This document shows, in pieces, positions 16,043-23,755 of a DNA stretch of 37,351 bases. Made by a program: the position numbers and the translations under genes. Under the pieces are notes generated by a model. The model saw only the letters and a list, made by a program, of their open reading frames with translations. It had not been told where the DNA came from and did no database searches. Source of the stretch: Candidatus Omnitrophota bacterium (GTDB lineage Bacteria; Hinthialibacterota; Hinthialibacteria; Hinthialibacterales; Hinthialibacteraceae); the NCBI GenBank assembly GCA_003598175.1, contig QZKN01000039.1, positions 1 through 37,351 of the forward strand, written 5' to 3'. Position 1 is the stretch's first letter. Each line of letters starts with the position of its first letter.

Positions 16043-18871
16043 CTATAAATCGGAAAGCGGTTCGCCCTGACCGATGATCGTAATCCGTATTCGTGGATGC
16101 ATCTCTGTCGGACTCTCACAGGTGAACCGGATTTCATTTGCGCCATGACGGAAATGTGGAACAGCGCCGACAGGTTTCACTGTAGCGAGTAGTTCTCCTT
16201 CCGAACTATAATGGTTACAATCCGACATCGAGAAAAATTCAAGATATTCACCGGTTTTCAATACGATCGGAAACGTAATGGTTTGTTCGCCGATCGTGAT
16301 GAATGGATGGTTCGTTTTCGTGGAACCATGCGGCAAGGCCTTGACCGGCCCGAACCAACAGCGGATGGATTGATTGAGAGGGATGTCATTGCACCAGATG
16401 GAGAATTTTTCGATATGCTGGAAGTTTACATTTTCACGATAAATCGCATAGGGAGAACCATATGGCCAACGATACAGGTCGTATCGCTCCGATTCCATTT
16501 CCACCAATGGAAAATAACGCCACCCTTCGAAATCGACAATGACATAACGTTCGCCGATGCCGCCGACCAGATGTTCCGGACTGCGCATCTGGAAATTCAA
16601 CACTTCTCCCTTTCCATCGCCATAAATCCACACGCCCAATGCCTGTTTTTGACGGAGATCGAGAGGTGGATCGAAGGTCATACTCGCATGGCCCCACGCT
16701 GATTTGGGGTCGTCCCGTTTCGTATTGGTCGCCGTGATTTCTCCGCTGATCCACCCGTTTATGCTCTGTTCGCGGCTGGGTTTGATTTCGAACCGGACGC
16801 CGTCGGCGGAAGAATAGTCCGTGAAGATCGTTTCTTTCGAAAAATCGACCAATGGCGGACTTTCCTCCGATTCATACGCCTGCGCCGAAGTCAGCGCCTC
16901 GATTCTCAATTTCAGCGGTTGTGTGGGATAGGGGTTCTCCACCTGCCAGCTACTCCCGCCGTCGGTCAGGTTCTCAATTTTATGTTTTAAATAGATTGCC
17001 GGACGGAATTTCCATGTCTCGTTTTCCTCGTGGATCAACGTGAATTCCTCACCCGGCGTTCGCAATTTTTCTTTTATGGTTTCACTAAAATAGTTTGCAT
17101 GGCGAAGGGTTTCGTAGTTTTTTATGATTTTTGCCAATCGCTGATAAACCGGTTTGTCTCTGTTGTCGGGATTGATGCCCATGATGGAAATCCCGGCGTC
17201 GTTTCCCATGCTTTTGCAGCAAAGGTATTCGATATCGTCGGAAAACGTCGGTTCGCCCTGTGTTCCGGTCCAGGTTTTGATTGCCCACCAACCCAGATGG
17301 CCGGGTAAAAACATGCGCCGGAGGTCTTCATTGGCTTTGCAGTGAATGTCGATGAATCGTTTATGCCCTCGTGTGGGATGATCCCACGCTCCCATGCGTG
17401 AGCGCACGTACCACAAATGATGATGAAATGTGCTCATCTCCATCAGCGGAGATTTGTGGAGGCGGGAAACCAGTTCGAAGGTGAATTTCGAGCCGTAATG
17501 CCAGCCGTTTTCATGGCCGCCGAGAATATCCTCGCCGTCCAGCGCGTCCAGGTACATCATGTCGAATCCACATTCGTTGAACATCGCGGCGTTTGCAGCC
17601 GCCACTTCCGTCAGCAGACTTGAATCGCCGTCCGGCACAAACAAGCCGAAACATTCCTTCAAATGATATACCTTGCTCTTTGCGGGATGAGCCGCGGCGG
17701 TTGTGCCATACGCGCCGCGACGGCAGTTGGTGAAGGCGAAGGGGGCTTCTTTGTGAATTCCCTCATACGTGACTAATTCATCCTCGATTTGCAGCGTGAC
17801 GCTGTTGCGAACGAAAAAGCCGGTGATTGTCGACATGTCCCGCGTCGATTCGGAAACCGCGACAGTCGTGGCGTCCATCGTCAAATCAGCGGCCAGGGTA
17901 AATTCCGCGTCTTTTGCCAGCCGAGGATCCGGGATGGGGGTCACCCACGGGCATTTTTTGTCGATGAAAAACGCATACGTATGCAGCCCGGCGGCAATCC
18001 CGGCTGCGTGCAGGCGATCGATGACGGCTTTGAAACTGGTTCGACCTTGCGGATAGGTTTGCGGATTCGGTTCGCAATCGCCGAATCGAAATGAGGAGCC
18101 GCCGTGAAAATCGATTTGGTTGATGCCCAGATCCTGCGCCAGCCAGATCCATTGATCGGCGGTTTCTTCCGACAAACCGCCGAAATTGAATAAGTACGAT
18201 CCTTGATTGATTTCCGCATCGAGAGCCCACGGACCGCCGATGGTGGAATGAGGGATTTCGTCGGCCTGGCTTACGACAATCTTCATGGTTTCGCGCAGTT
18301 TGCTTTGCGGACATCCGATAATGGCCGCTTCCGCTCCCGTCATGCCGAATCGCGGGTAACACATCGCGCGCAGGCGGGTGTTGGCCTGCGGCAATTCGGG
18401 AACATTGGTTTTTAGATTCAGCGCCAATGCGCATCCGACAAGTGGATCCTGCCCCTCTTTGCGAATCAAGGAGAGATCGAGAAAGGTGAATTCGTCGATA
18501 TTCGATCCGGAAACCTGTTCCACGCGAAATTGCAGGAAGTGTTGGTTGGCAATGGGTTGAATCATGACTTTCGCATCGCAGTTTTCAAATTCAAAATGAA
18601 TGCGATTCTCGTGGAACGACGCGGTGGAAACGGTATGGACTTTCTGTTCGATCCTGACTCGCGCGACTGCTGGATCGGCTGCCGGGTCGCAATACTCGCT
18701 GCCATCGCGCTGGTCGATAAAATGGAGGTTCCGTCCATCCTTGCCGATGACGTACCGAATGAACTCGTTTTCTAAAATAATAAATCCCGTTTCATTGGTG
18801 GAAATCGAGGAAAAACAAAACGGGGAAATCGCGAAAAGAATCGTACATAAAAGAGAATATGTCTTCATCAT
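16043..18871 (-). CDS. Large secreted glycosidase-like protein, family not recognised
   Basis: A 942-residue exported protein with signal peptide MMKTYSLLCTILFAISPFCF. Residues about 25-200 look like a beta-sandwich cap (IILENEFIRYVIGKDG, FLQFRVEQVSGSNIDEF). A TIM-barrel-like region follows: ADQWIWLAQDLGINQIDFHG, IDRLHAAGIAAGLHTYAFF and CGFDMMYLDALDGEDI, where Asp442 or Asp445 is a candidate nucleophile in a strand resembling those of GH31/GH36-type enzymes. Residues about 690-850 look like a carbohydrate-binding sandwich (LGVWIYGDGKGEVLNFQM). I infer a glycoside hydrolase of a poorly described group; no family can be assigned by eye. The start at 18871 is preceded by AGGAAGGAAG. It is divergently arranged with 19061 across a shared motif. 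Confidence 0.6.
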   Translation of the reverse strand: MMKTYSLLCTILFAISPFCFSSISTNETGFIILENEFIRYVIGKDGRNLHFIDQRDGSEYCDPAADPAVARVRIEQKVHTVSTASFHENRIHFEFENCDAKVMIQPIANQHFLQFRVEQVSGSNIDEFTFLDLSLIRKEGQDPLVGCALALNLKTNVPELPQANTRLRAMCYPRFGMTGAEAAIIGCPQSKLRETMKIVVSQADEIPHSTIGGPWALDAEINQGSYLFNFGGLSEETADQWIWLAQDLGINQIDFHGGSSFRFGDCEPNPQTYPQGRTSFKAVIDRLHAAGIAAGLHTYAFFIDKKCPWVTPIPDPRLAKDAEFTLAADLTMDATTVAVSESTRDMSTITGFFVRNSVTLQIEDELVTYEGIHKEAPFAFTNCRRGAYGTTAAAHPAKSKVYHLKECFGLFVPDGDSSLLTEVAAANAAMFNECGFDMMYLDALDGEDILGGHENGWHYGSKFTFELVSRLHKSPLMEMSTFHHHLWYVRSRMGAWDHPTRGHKRFIDIHCKANEDLRRMFLPGHLGWWAIKTWTGTQGEPTFSDDIEYLCCKSMGNDAGISIMGINPDNRDKPVYQRLAKIIKNYETLRHANYFSETIKEKLRTPGEEFTLIHEENETWKFRPAIYLKHKIENLTDGGSSWQVENPYPTQPLKLRIEALTSAQAYESEESPPLVDFSKETIFTDYSSADGVRFEIKPSREQSINGWISGEITATNTKRDDPKSAWGHASMTFDPPLDLRQKQALGVWIYGDGKGEVLNFQMRSPEHLVGGIGERYVIVDFEGWRYFPLVEMESERYDLYRWPYGSPYAIYRENVNFQHIEKFSIWCNDIPLNQSIRCWFGPVKALPHGSTKTNHPFITIGEQTITFPIVLKTGEYLEFFSMSDCNHYSSEGELLATVKPVGAVPHFRHGANEIRFTCESPTEMHPRIRITIIGQGEPLSDL

Positions 18872-18911
18872 GGATTACTTCCTTCCTGATCCAGTAATAA
18901 CGATGGGAACG

Positions 18912-19017
18912 CTTATCCTATCACAAATGCAATCAAAATACGCCATGAATGGTTCACGCAACCGAAAAAATATACTCCGACTCTCCTGACCGAGACAATA
19001 AAATCGCATAGGATAAG
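18912..19017. promoter_or_regulatory. Mirrored ATAGGATAAG motif in the divergent intergenic region
   Basis: ATAGGATAAG occurs on the minus strand at 18921-18912 and on the plus strand at 19008-19017. Each copy points to its gene and ends 40 or 43 bases before the start codon (18871 and 19061). TAGGAT inside it could serve as a -10 box; for the plus gene CTGACC at 18986-18991 sits 17 bases upstream of TAGGAT. It may equally be a shared regulator site. Confidence 0.45.
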
Positions 19018-19060
19018 GATAGAACAATGCGATTCCTGCGAAAGGGAAGGGAAGAAGAGA

Positions 19061-20041
19061 ATGATGAAGACGCTTAGCTCATGCATTATCGCACTCGTTA
19101 TTCTGATCGGTCATTTATCCTCATTCAGTGAGGATTTTGGCGATTTTCAATCGCGGGAGCTGCAATGCCGGATCGGCAACAATACGTCGATCGATGAACA
19201 TCGCGCGGGTTACAACGGCATTTTTTGTCTCACGTCGATTCATCAACCGCAAACGCTTTTCGTTCCGGCCTATGCCGGTTTGAATCTGGAGCACGTTTTT
19301 CATTCCGCGCTTGAGATCGAGAATCGCGAGGCGTTGTTTGAACCGCGTCTGGCGCCGATGGCGTTTCGGCGCGTCGACGACCGGACGGCGGAACTGCTTC
19401 AACCTCCCACGCCGCTGACAAAAGTGGAAAGTTATACGACCTTCCGCCTTCGCGATCCTTATTATATTGACGTCGAATTTCGATGCGTTCCCACGCAGGA
19501 TGTTTTTGCGGAGGGAACGTTCGGTCTGTTCTGGGCCAGCTACATCAACGCGCCGCACGATAAAAGCATTTATTTTGTGCAAGGCGGTTCCTCGTCGGAT
19601 CGTCCGATGTGGCAGCAGTTTTGCACGCAGTATCACAATCACGACAGTACGGTGGTATTTGAACAGGATTCGTTTCATTGGAATTTTCCCCCGTCTTTGA
19701 GCGACCGCTCTCTGTTTTCCTCCCTCTCGCAGGTCAAATATGCTCTTCCGTTTTACTACGGCCGCGTGCGTAATATGGTTTGGATTATCCTATTTGCCGA
19801 TCCGACCGGCATTCGTTTTTCTCATTCTCCGTCCGGCGGCGGGCGCACTGCAAAGGGCGATGACTCCAATCCGGCATGGGATTTTCAATTTGTGGTTCCG
19901 GATGCCGCCGTGGGGAAGGAGTATTCCACAACATTTCGCGCGGTTTATAAATTATGGGAGAGCCGCGACGATGTTTTGAACGAATATCGTTGCTATCAGG
20001 AATTTTTAACATCCAATTCGAAAGATGCCGGCAAAGAATGA
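19061..20041 (+). CDS. Secreted protein of unknown function in carbohydrate cluster
   Basis: A 326-residue exported protein with signal peptide MMKTLSSCIIALVILIGHLS. The body is rich in aromatic and beta-prone segments (YYIDVEFRCVPTQDVFAEG, FGLFWASYINAPHDKSIYF, MVWIILFADPTGIRFSHSP, WDFQFVVPDAAVGKEYSTTF), suggesting an all-beta fold like sugar-binding or mutarotase-type sandwiches. I do not recognise a family or catalytic residues. Two ATG codons start the frame; GGGAAGGGAAGAAG precedes them. It lies 69 bases upstream of the oligogalacturonate lyase gene with no clear promoter between, so the two are likely one transcript. It is divergent from the large glycosidase-like gene. Confidence 0.6.
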   Translation: MMKTLSSCIIALVILIGHLSSFSEDFGDFQSRELQCRIGNNTSIDEHRAGYNGIFCLTSIHQPQTLFVPAYAGLNLEHVFHSALEIENREALFEPRLAPMAFRRVDDRTAELLQPPTPLTKVESYTTFRLRDPYYIDVEFRCVPTQDVFAEGTFGLFWASYINAPHDKSIYFVQGGSSSDRPMWQQFCTQYHNHDSTVVFEQDSFHWNFPPSLSDRSLFSSLSQVKYALPFYYGRVRNMVWIILFADPTGIRFSHSPSGGGRTAKGDDSNPAWDFQFVVPDAAVGKEYSTTFRAVYKLWESRDDVLNEYRCYQEFLTSNSKDAGKE

Positions 20042-20110
20042 AATGGATTGCGTCATGTGATCATGGTTGTCAACAGCGGAGGGGATAGCGAGTATTGAAA
20101 GGAAAACAGG

Positions 20111-21253
20111 ATGAGTGATAAAGGCAAAGAGTGGCCGTCTGAAATCCGGGAACTGCGCGACGAACGAACCGGCGCGAACATTTGGCAGATCACCTGTTAT
20201 CCCGGCATCAACCATCATTTTTATTTTCTGACTTGTTCGTTTCATCCGGACGAAACCGCTCTTTATTTTGCCGGTTTTCGCCGGGGTCGTGTTCATTTTT
20301 TTCGCGCCGGATTTCCGGATGGGGCGATTTTGCAGTTGACGGATGCGCCGGATATCAACAGTTTTTCCGGCGCGATTTCCGCCGATGGGAAAACGCTGTA
20401 TTTCACGCGCGCGGGCGGCATCATCGCATTGGATTTGCATGATTTGACGGAAAGGACGCTGGCGGATTTTCCCGGCGGTTATTTGGGGGAAGTGGATATC
20501 TCCTCCGATCAACGATGGTTGGTTACCGCCATACGCGAGGGGCGCGAAAATGGCATCGTCGTTTGCGCGACCGATGGCGACGACGCCTCGATCATTCTGC
20601 GACGGGAAAGCGTGATCATTCATCCTCAGTTTCATCCCCGCGATTCCAACCGGATCGAATTCGCCGCCGATCCCGCGCCGCGGATGCATCTCATTCACCG
20701 CGATGGCAGCGGACTGGAATGTCTGTATCGCCACACGAATCAGGAATATGTCGTGCATGAGACTTGGCTGGGCGACAGCGGCGATCTGGTGTTTGTGCAC
20801 TGGCCGTATGCATTGAAGCGGATGGAACTGCCGTCGAAAGCCATTCATATCATCGCTGAGTTCAATGTCTGGCACATCTGTCCCAGCCGCGACGGGCGTT
20901 ATGTCCTGTGCGACACCAACCATCCTGACGTCGGTTTGCAACTGGTCGAGGCGGCCGGCGGAAACCGAACCACGATCTGTTATCCGCAGAGCAGCAATTC
21001 CGGTTCGCAGTGGAAGCAGACGCGCTATGCGGAGAAAGCCGACTTTGAAGCCGCCGCGAAAGCGGCCGCGACTGCCGTAGATACACAAACGAAGTATATG
21101 GATATGAAAACGGATACGGTTTACGGCCCGCAATGGACGCACCCGCATCCGTCGTTCAGTCCGTCGCATCGCTATGCGGCGTATACCAGCGACCGCTCCG
21201 GGCATCCGCAGGTGTATGTGGTCGAACTGCCGAAATCTTTCCACCACGTGTAA
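20111..21253 (+). CDS. Oligogalacturonate lyase-like protein (PL22 family)
   Basis: A 380-residue seven-bladed propeller protein without signal peptide, so probably cytoplasmic. It begins GKEWPSEIRELRDERTGANI, typical of PL22 lyases, which cleave unsaturated and saturated digalacturonate from pectin breakdown. Blade motifs include SFHPDETALYFAG, AISADGKTLYFTR and HPSFSPSHRYAAYTSDRSGH. Gln341, His344 and His346 in QWTHPHP, together with His255 in NVWHICPS, reproduce the metal-site pattern I recall for this family; His216 in VVHETW is a candidate catalytic residue. The last seven codons (PKSFHHV) and the stop lie inside a degenerate copy of exonuclease III sequence, so the native C-terminus seems to have been replaced. 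It probably acts with the upstream secreted protein. Confidence 0.85.
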   Translation: MSDKGKEWPSEIRELRDERTGANIWQITCYPGINHHFYFLTCSFHPDETALYFAGFRRGRVHFFRAGFPDGAILQLTDAPDINSFSGAISADGKTLYFTRAGGIIALDLHDLTERTLADFPGGYLGEVDISSDQRWLVTAIREGRENGIVVCATDGDDASIILRRESVIIHPQFHPRDSNRIEFAADPAPRMHLIHRDGSGLECLYRHTNQEYVVHETWLGDSGDLVFVHWPYALKRMELPSKAIHIIAEFNVWHICPSRDGRYVLCDTNHPDVGLQLVEAAGGNRTTICYPQSSNSGSQWKQTRYAEKADFEAAAKAAATAVDTQTKYMDMKTDTVYGPQWTHPHPSFSPSHRYAAYTSDRSGHPQVYVVELPKSFHHV

Positions 21254-21316
21254 TGGTCGCCTTCTTTCGTGAATTTGCGAAAGCATCGATGCAACCGCTT
21301 TTGATTCGGTGGTCAA
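21229..21316 (-). pseudogene. Exonuclease III gene remnant overlapping the lyase 3' end
   Basis: Read on the minus strand, this segment encodes SGCIDAF then, after a one-base shift, KFTKEGDHYTWWKDFG, matching [20 protein letters not shown] in the intact exonuclease III gene at 22478-23230. At the DNA level 21229-21282 aligns without gaps to 22619-22672 at 45 of 54 positions, including an 18-base exact run. It is in the same orientation as the intact gene, offset 1390 bases. It is a decayed partial copy. Confidence 0.75.
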
Positions 21317-21451
21317 TGGATTTTCTATTTGATGAGGCGCATGGCTGGATTCTTGTATGCGGCGGATTCAGGCAGGAATACTATTGACTCGCTGATTTGG
21401 TTTTTGCGGGTATACTACCGTTTTGTAAATTTGATGGTTGAAAAGGACCCG

Positions 21452-21721
21452 ATGATGTGCGCAAATGCATTGGAAAAATGTGAGTTGGGTGAAATTTTGG
21501 AGACGGAAGGTTCGCGGTTATGCGCAGCAAACCAAAACCAGGAAGCCATCGAACTTTTACAGCACGCGATTGAACTTTGTGAAAGTTGCAATAAACGCGA
21601 GAGTTGTCTGTCGGTGAAATTAGGAAAACTGGCGATTGCGTTTCTGCAGGATGGCAGATACGAAGAAGCCAGACAAACGTTTGAACGTGCGGCGGGACTG
21701 ATCGGTCAACAGGTTGGTTGA
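21452..21721 (+). CDS. Small TPR-like hypothetical protein
   Basis: An 89-residue soluble protein made of helical segments. EILETEGSRLCAANQNQEAI, then ELLQHAIELCESCNKRE, and KLGKLAIAFLQDGRYEEA, then RQTFERAAGLIGQQ look like two tetratricopeptide-type helix pairs. It contains three closely placed cysteines (LCESCNKRESC). The start is uncertain: ATG at 21452 (AAAGGA five bases upstream) or 21455 is better supported than the long extension to 21329, which would run through non-coding sequence. It may act as a protein-interaction module; there is no enzymatic motif. The pseudopilin downstream has its own promoter. Confidence 0.55.
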   Translation: MMCANALEKCELGEILETEGSRLCAANQNQEAIELLQHAIELCESCNKRESCLSVKLGKLAIAFLQDGRYEEARQTFERAAGLIGQQVG

Positions 21722-21765
21722 AGGTTATGAAGGTAACAGATCGCAATAAGTAGGAGAAAAACTGC

Positions 21766-21793
21766 TTGACTTTATGGCGTTTTGTGTTATAGA
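21766..21793 (+). promoter_or_regulatory. Strong sigma70-type promoter of the second pseudopilin gene
   Basis: TTGACT (21766-21771) and TATAGA (21788-21793) are separated by 16 bases and lie about 68 bases upstream of the ATG at 21861. This is the clearest promoter match in the window. Confidence 0.6.
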
Positions 21794-21860
21794 ATGGCTT
21801 GCATACTAAAGCGTGTTTTTCCCCCCGGATGTTTAAAATATTGGATGAAAGGAAAAACCG

Positions 21861-22460
21861 ATGAGCGTTCGTGCTGAATCCCAACTATCGTTTACGTTGA
21901 TCGAATTGCTGATTGTGGTGGCGATTATCGGCATTTTGGCCGCTATCGCCGTGCCCAATTTTCTCAACGCACAGCTGCGAGCGAAGATCGCCAAAAGCGA
22001 AGCGGAAATGAAAACCATCGCCACCGCTCTGGAAGCCTATCATATTGACCGTAACAAATACCCTCCTTTTATCGATACCAACGGAGTGAATATCAATCCC
22101 GTGAATCGCCGCCTGATTCCCTTGACGACGCCGATCGCTTATATGTCCGCGGTTCCACAAGATCCGTTTCTGGCGAAAATGTATGGAGAGCAGTTTTTTA
22201 AAGAAAATGATCCGGCGTACGTGACGTATGATTATGTGGATGCCTGGACGATTATCCACAACGGCGGAGCGACGTCGTTGAGTTTTAAGATGCGTTGTTC
22301 CGAGTGGGTGCTGGTCGGCGCGGGTCCGGACGGCGACGCCAATACTTATGGAAGAGCTTGGCCGTATAACGTGTCCAACGGTTTGCACAGCCGTGGGGAT
22401 CTTGTGCGAACCGGGCCGAGAACTTCGTTCCCGTGCGATCCCGTTTTTATCGGGATCTGA
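21861..22460 (+). CDS. Pseudopilin, GspG-like, with serine before the cleavage site
   Basis: A 199-residue protein beginning MSVRAESQLSFTLIELL followed by the same helix and linker (GILAAIAVPNFLNAQLRAKI) as the paralog at 2992-3579. The globular part has the same order: ALEAYHIDRNKYPPF, LTTPIAYMSAVPQDPF, WVLVGAGPDGD and GLHSRGDLVRTG. It should be inserted in the inner membrane and processed by prepilin peptidase. The residue before the cleavage point is serine rather than the usual glycine, which may slow or change processing. AAGGA precedes the start. It stands alone behind its own promoter and converges on exonuclease III. Confidence 0.85.
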   Translation: MSVRAESQLSFTLIELLIVVAIIGILAAIAVPNFLNAQLRAKIAKSEAEMKTIATALEAYHIDRNKYPPFIDTNGVNINPVNRRLIPLTTPIAYMSAVPQDPFLAKMYGEQFFKENDPAYVTYDYVDAWTIIHNGGATSLSFKMRCSEWVLVGAGPDGDANTYGRAWPYNVSNGLHSRGDLVRTGPRTSFPCDPVFIGI

Positions 22461-22477
22461 TCTCAATACTCCATGTA

Positions 22478-23230
22478 TTATTTCAAGTTCATGACGACAG
22501 GGCAGTGGTCGGAGCCCATGACGTCGGGGAGGATCGTTGCCGTTTTCAGACGGGGGCGCAGGGCGGGGGAGATGCAGAAATAATCGATACGCCAGCCGAC
22601 GTTTTTTTCTCTCGCCTTGCCGAAATAACTCCACCATGAGTAATGACCGCCTTCTTTCGTGAATTCTCGAAATGTGTCGATAAAGCCGCTCTCCATTATG
22701 CAGTCGAAACGTTGTCGTTCTTCGATGGTGAAACCGGCGTTGCGTTCGTTGGCCTTGGGATTGGCGAGATCGATTTCCTTATGCGCGACGTTTAAATCGC
22801 CGCAGAAAATAACCGGTTTATTGGTTTCCAAATTTTTGAGATAGGCGAGAAATGCAACGTCCCATTCCTGCGTACGGTAAGCGAGGCGCTCCAACCCGCG
22901 CTGGGAATTGGGGGTGTAGACGTTAACAAGGTGGTAGTCTTTGAATTCGAGCGTGATCATGCGGCCTTCCCTGTCATGGGCGGGGATATTCATGCCGAAC
23001 ACGACGTGTAACGGTTCTTTTCGGGTGAAGATCGCCACGCCGGAATAGCCTTTCTTTTCCGCCGGATTCCAAAAGCGATGGTAGCCGGGCATGGGGAGAT
23101 CGACCTGGTCCGGCAGCGCCCGCATTTCCTGCAGGCAGAGGATGTCCGGTTTTGATTCATTGACAAAATCGAGAAAGCCTTTATTGAGGACGGCGCGAAT
23201 TCCGTTGACGTTCCAGGAGATGAATTTCAT
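22478..23230 (-). CDS. xth: Exodeoxyribonuclease III (AP endonuclease)
   Basis: A 250-residue member of the exonuclease III/APE1 family, full length. Active-site blocks are all present: Asn7 in WNVNGIR, Glu35 in [17 protein letters not shown] with the catalytic tyrosine, GDLNVAH with Asp and Asn, WRIDYF, and the final GSDHCPV with the catalytic histidine. It removes abasic sites and 3' blocks in base excision repair, in the cytoplasm. The start at 23230 has AAGGAG six to seven bases upstream. It is convergent with the pseudopilin and divergent from the GGQ protein. A decayed second copy of its middle part lies at 21229-21316. Confidence 0.95.
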   Translation of the reverse strand: MKFISWNVNGIRAVLNKGFLDFVNESKPDILCLQEMRALPDQVDLPMPGYHRFWNPAEKKGYSGVAIFTRKEPLHVVFGMNIPAHDREGRMITLEFKDYHLVNVYTPNSQRGLERLAYRTQEWDVAFLAYLKNLETNKPVIFCGDLNVAHKEIDLANPKANERNAGFTIEERQRFDCIMESGFIDTFREFTKEGGHYSWWSYFGKAREKNVGWRIDYFCISPALRPRLKTATILPDVMGSDHCPVVMNLK

Positions 23231-23262
23231 GGCGCTCCTTTTTGAGATTGGTTCATTTTATT

Positions 23263-23279
23263 GCCGGCAGGATACCGGC
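23263..23279. repeat. Intergenic hairpin repeat between xth and the GGQ protein gene
   Basis: GCCGGCA-GGA-TACCGGC has 7-base arms with one wobble-type position around a GGA centre, the same design as 6281-6297. It sits in the leader of xth, about 33 bases upstream of its start codon. Confidence 0.6.
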
Positions 23280-23352
23280 GTTTCTTTTCTTTGTGATTCC
23301 ACGATGAAAATCTTCCTGTATAATTTTGTCAAGGTTGTAGATTTGAAATAGT

Positions 23353-23733
23353 ATGTGGGATTGGAATCCGGAGCGAATTGTGGATTATTTACGATATCAA
23401 AAAAACGATGAAGAATTGCTGGCCGATTGCGACGTGGAAACGTATTGCTCGAGCGGGCCGGGCGGGCAGAACGTGAATCGGCGCGAGACGGCGGTGCGGC
23501 TGCGTCATCGCCCTTCGGGTGTGGTGGTGACCTGCCAGCGGGAGCGCAGCCAGTTTCGCAACAAGCAAATCGCGCTGGCGCAGCTGCGCAGGAAACTGCA
23601 GTTGTTGAACCGTAAACGCCGCCGCCGTATTCCCACCGTCATGCCGGTGGGAGTGCGCGAGACGATTCTTGAACGGAAAAGGCGGCAATCGCTGAAGAAA
23701 AGTCTACGACGAAGACCGGATATCCGGGAATAG
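23353..23733 (+). CDS. GGQ-motif peptide-chain-release-factor-like protein (ribosome rescue type)
   Basis: A 126-residue protein with the class I release-factor domain 3 only: CSSGPGGQNVNRRETAVRLR, with the catalytic Gly37-Gly38-Gln39, then HRPSGVVVTCQRERSQFRNK. It has no stop-codon-recognition domain. The C-terminal half is strongly basic (RKRRRRIP, ERKRRQSLKKSLRRRP), as in ArfB/YaeJ-type rescue factors, where a basic tail enters the empty mRNA channel. It probably hydrolyses peptidyl-tRNA on stalled ribosomes. The start at 23353 has no clear ribosome site. TATAAT lies at 23319-23324, without a well-spaced -35 box. It precedes the second Gfo/Idh gene by 22 bases, probably by chance of packing. 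Confidence 0.82.
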   Translation: MWDWNPERIVDYLRYQKNDEELLADCDVETYCSSGPGGQNVNRRETAVRLRHRPSGVVVTCQRERSQFRNKQIALAQLRRKLQLLNRKRRRRIPTVMPVGVRETILERKRRQSLKKSLRRRPDIRE

Positions 23734-23755
23734 GCGAGAGGGATGGTTTCAGGTC

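Noticed and set aside
20006..21316. 436-codon minus-strand open frame opposite the lyase
   Set aside because: It is a shadow of the PL22 gene and the preceding gene; the product is Arg/His/Ile-rich with no domain.
21384..21416. TTGACT and TATACT upstream of the TPR-like gene as a promoter
   Set aside because: The spacing is 21 bases, too long for a standard sigma70 promoter.
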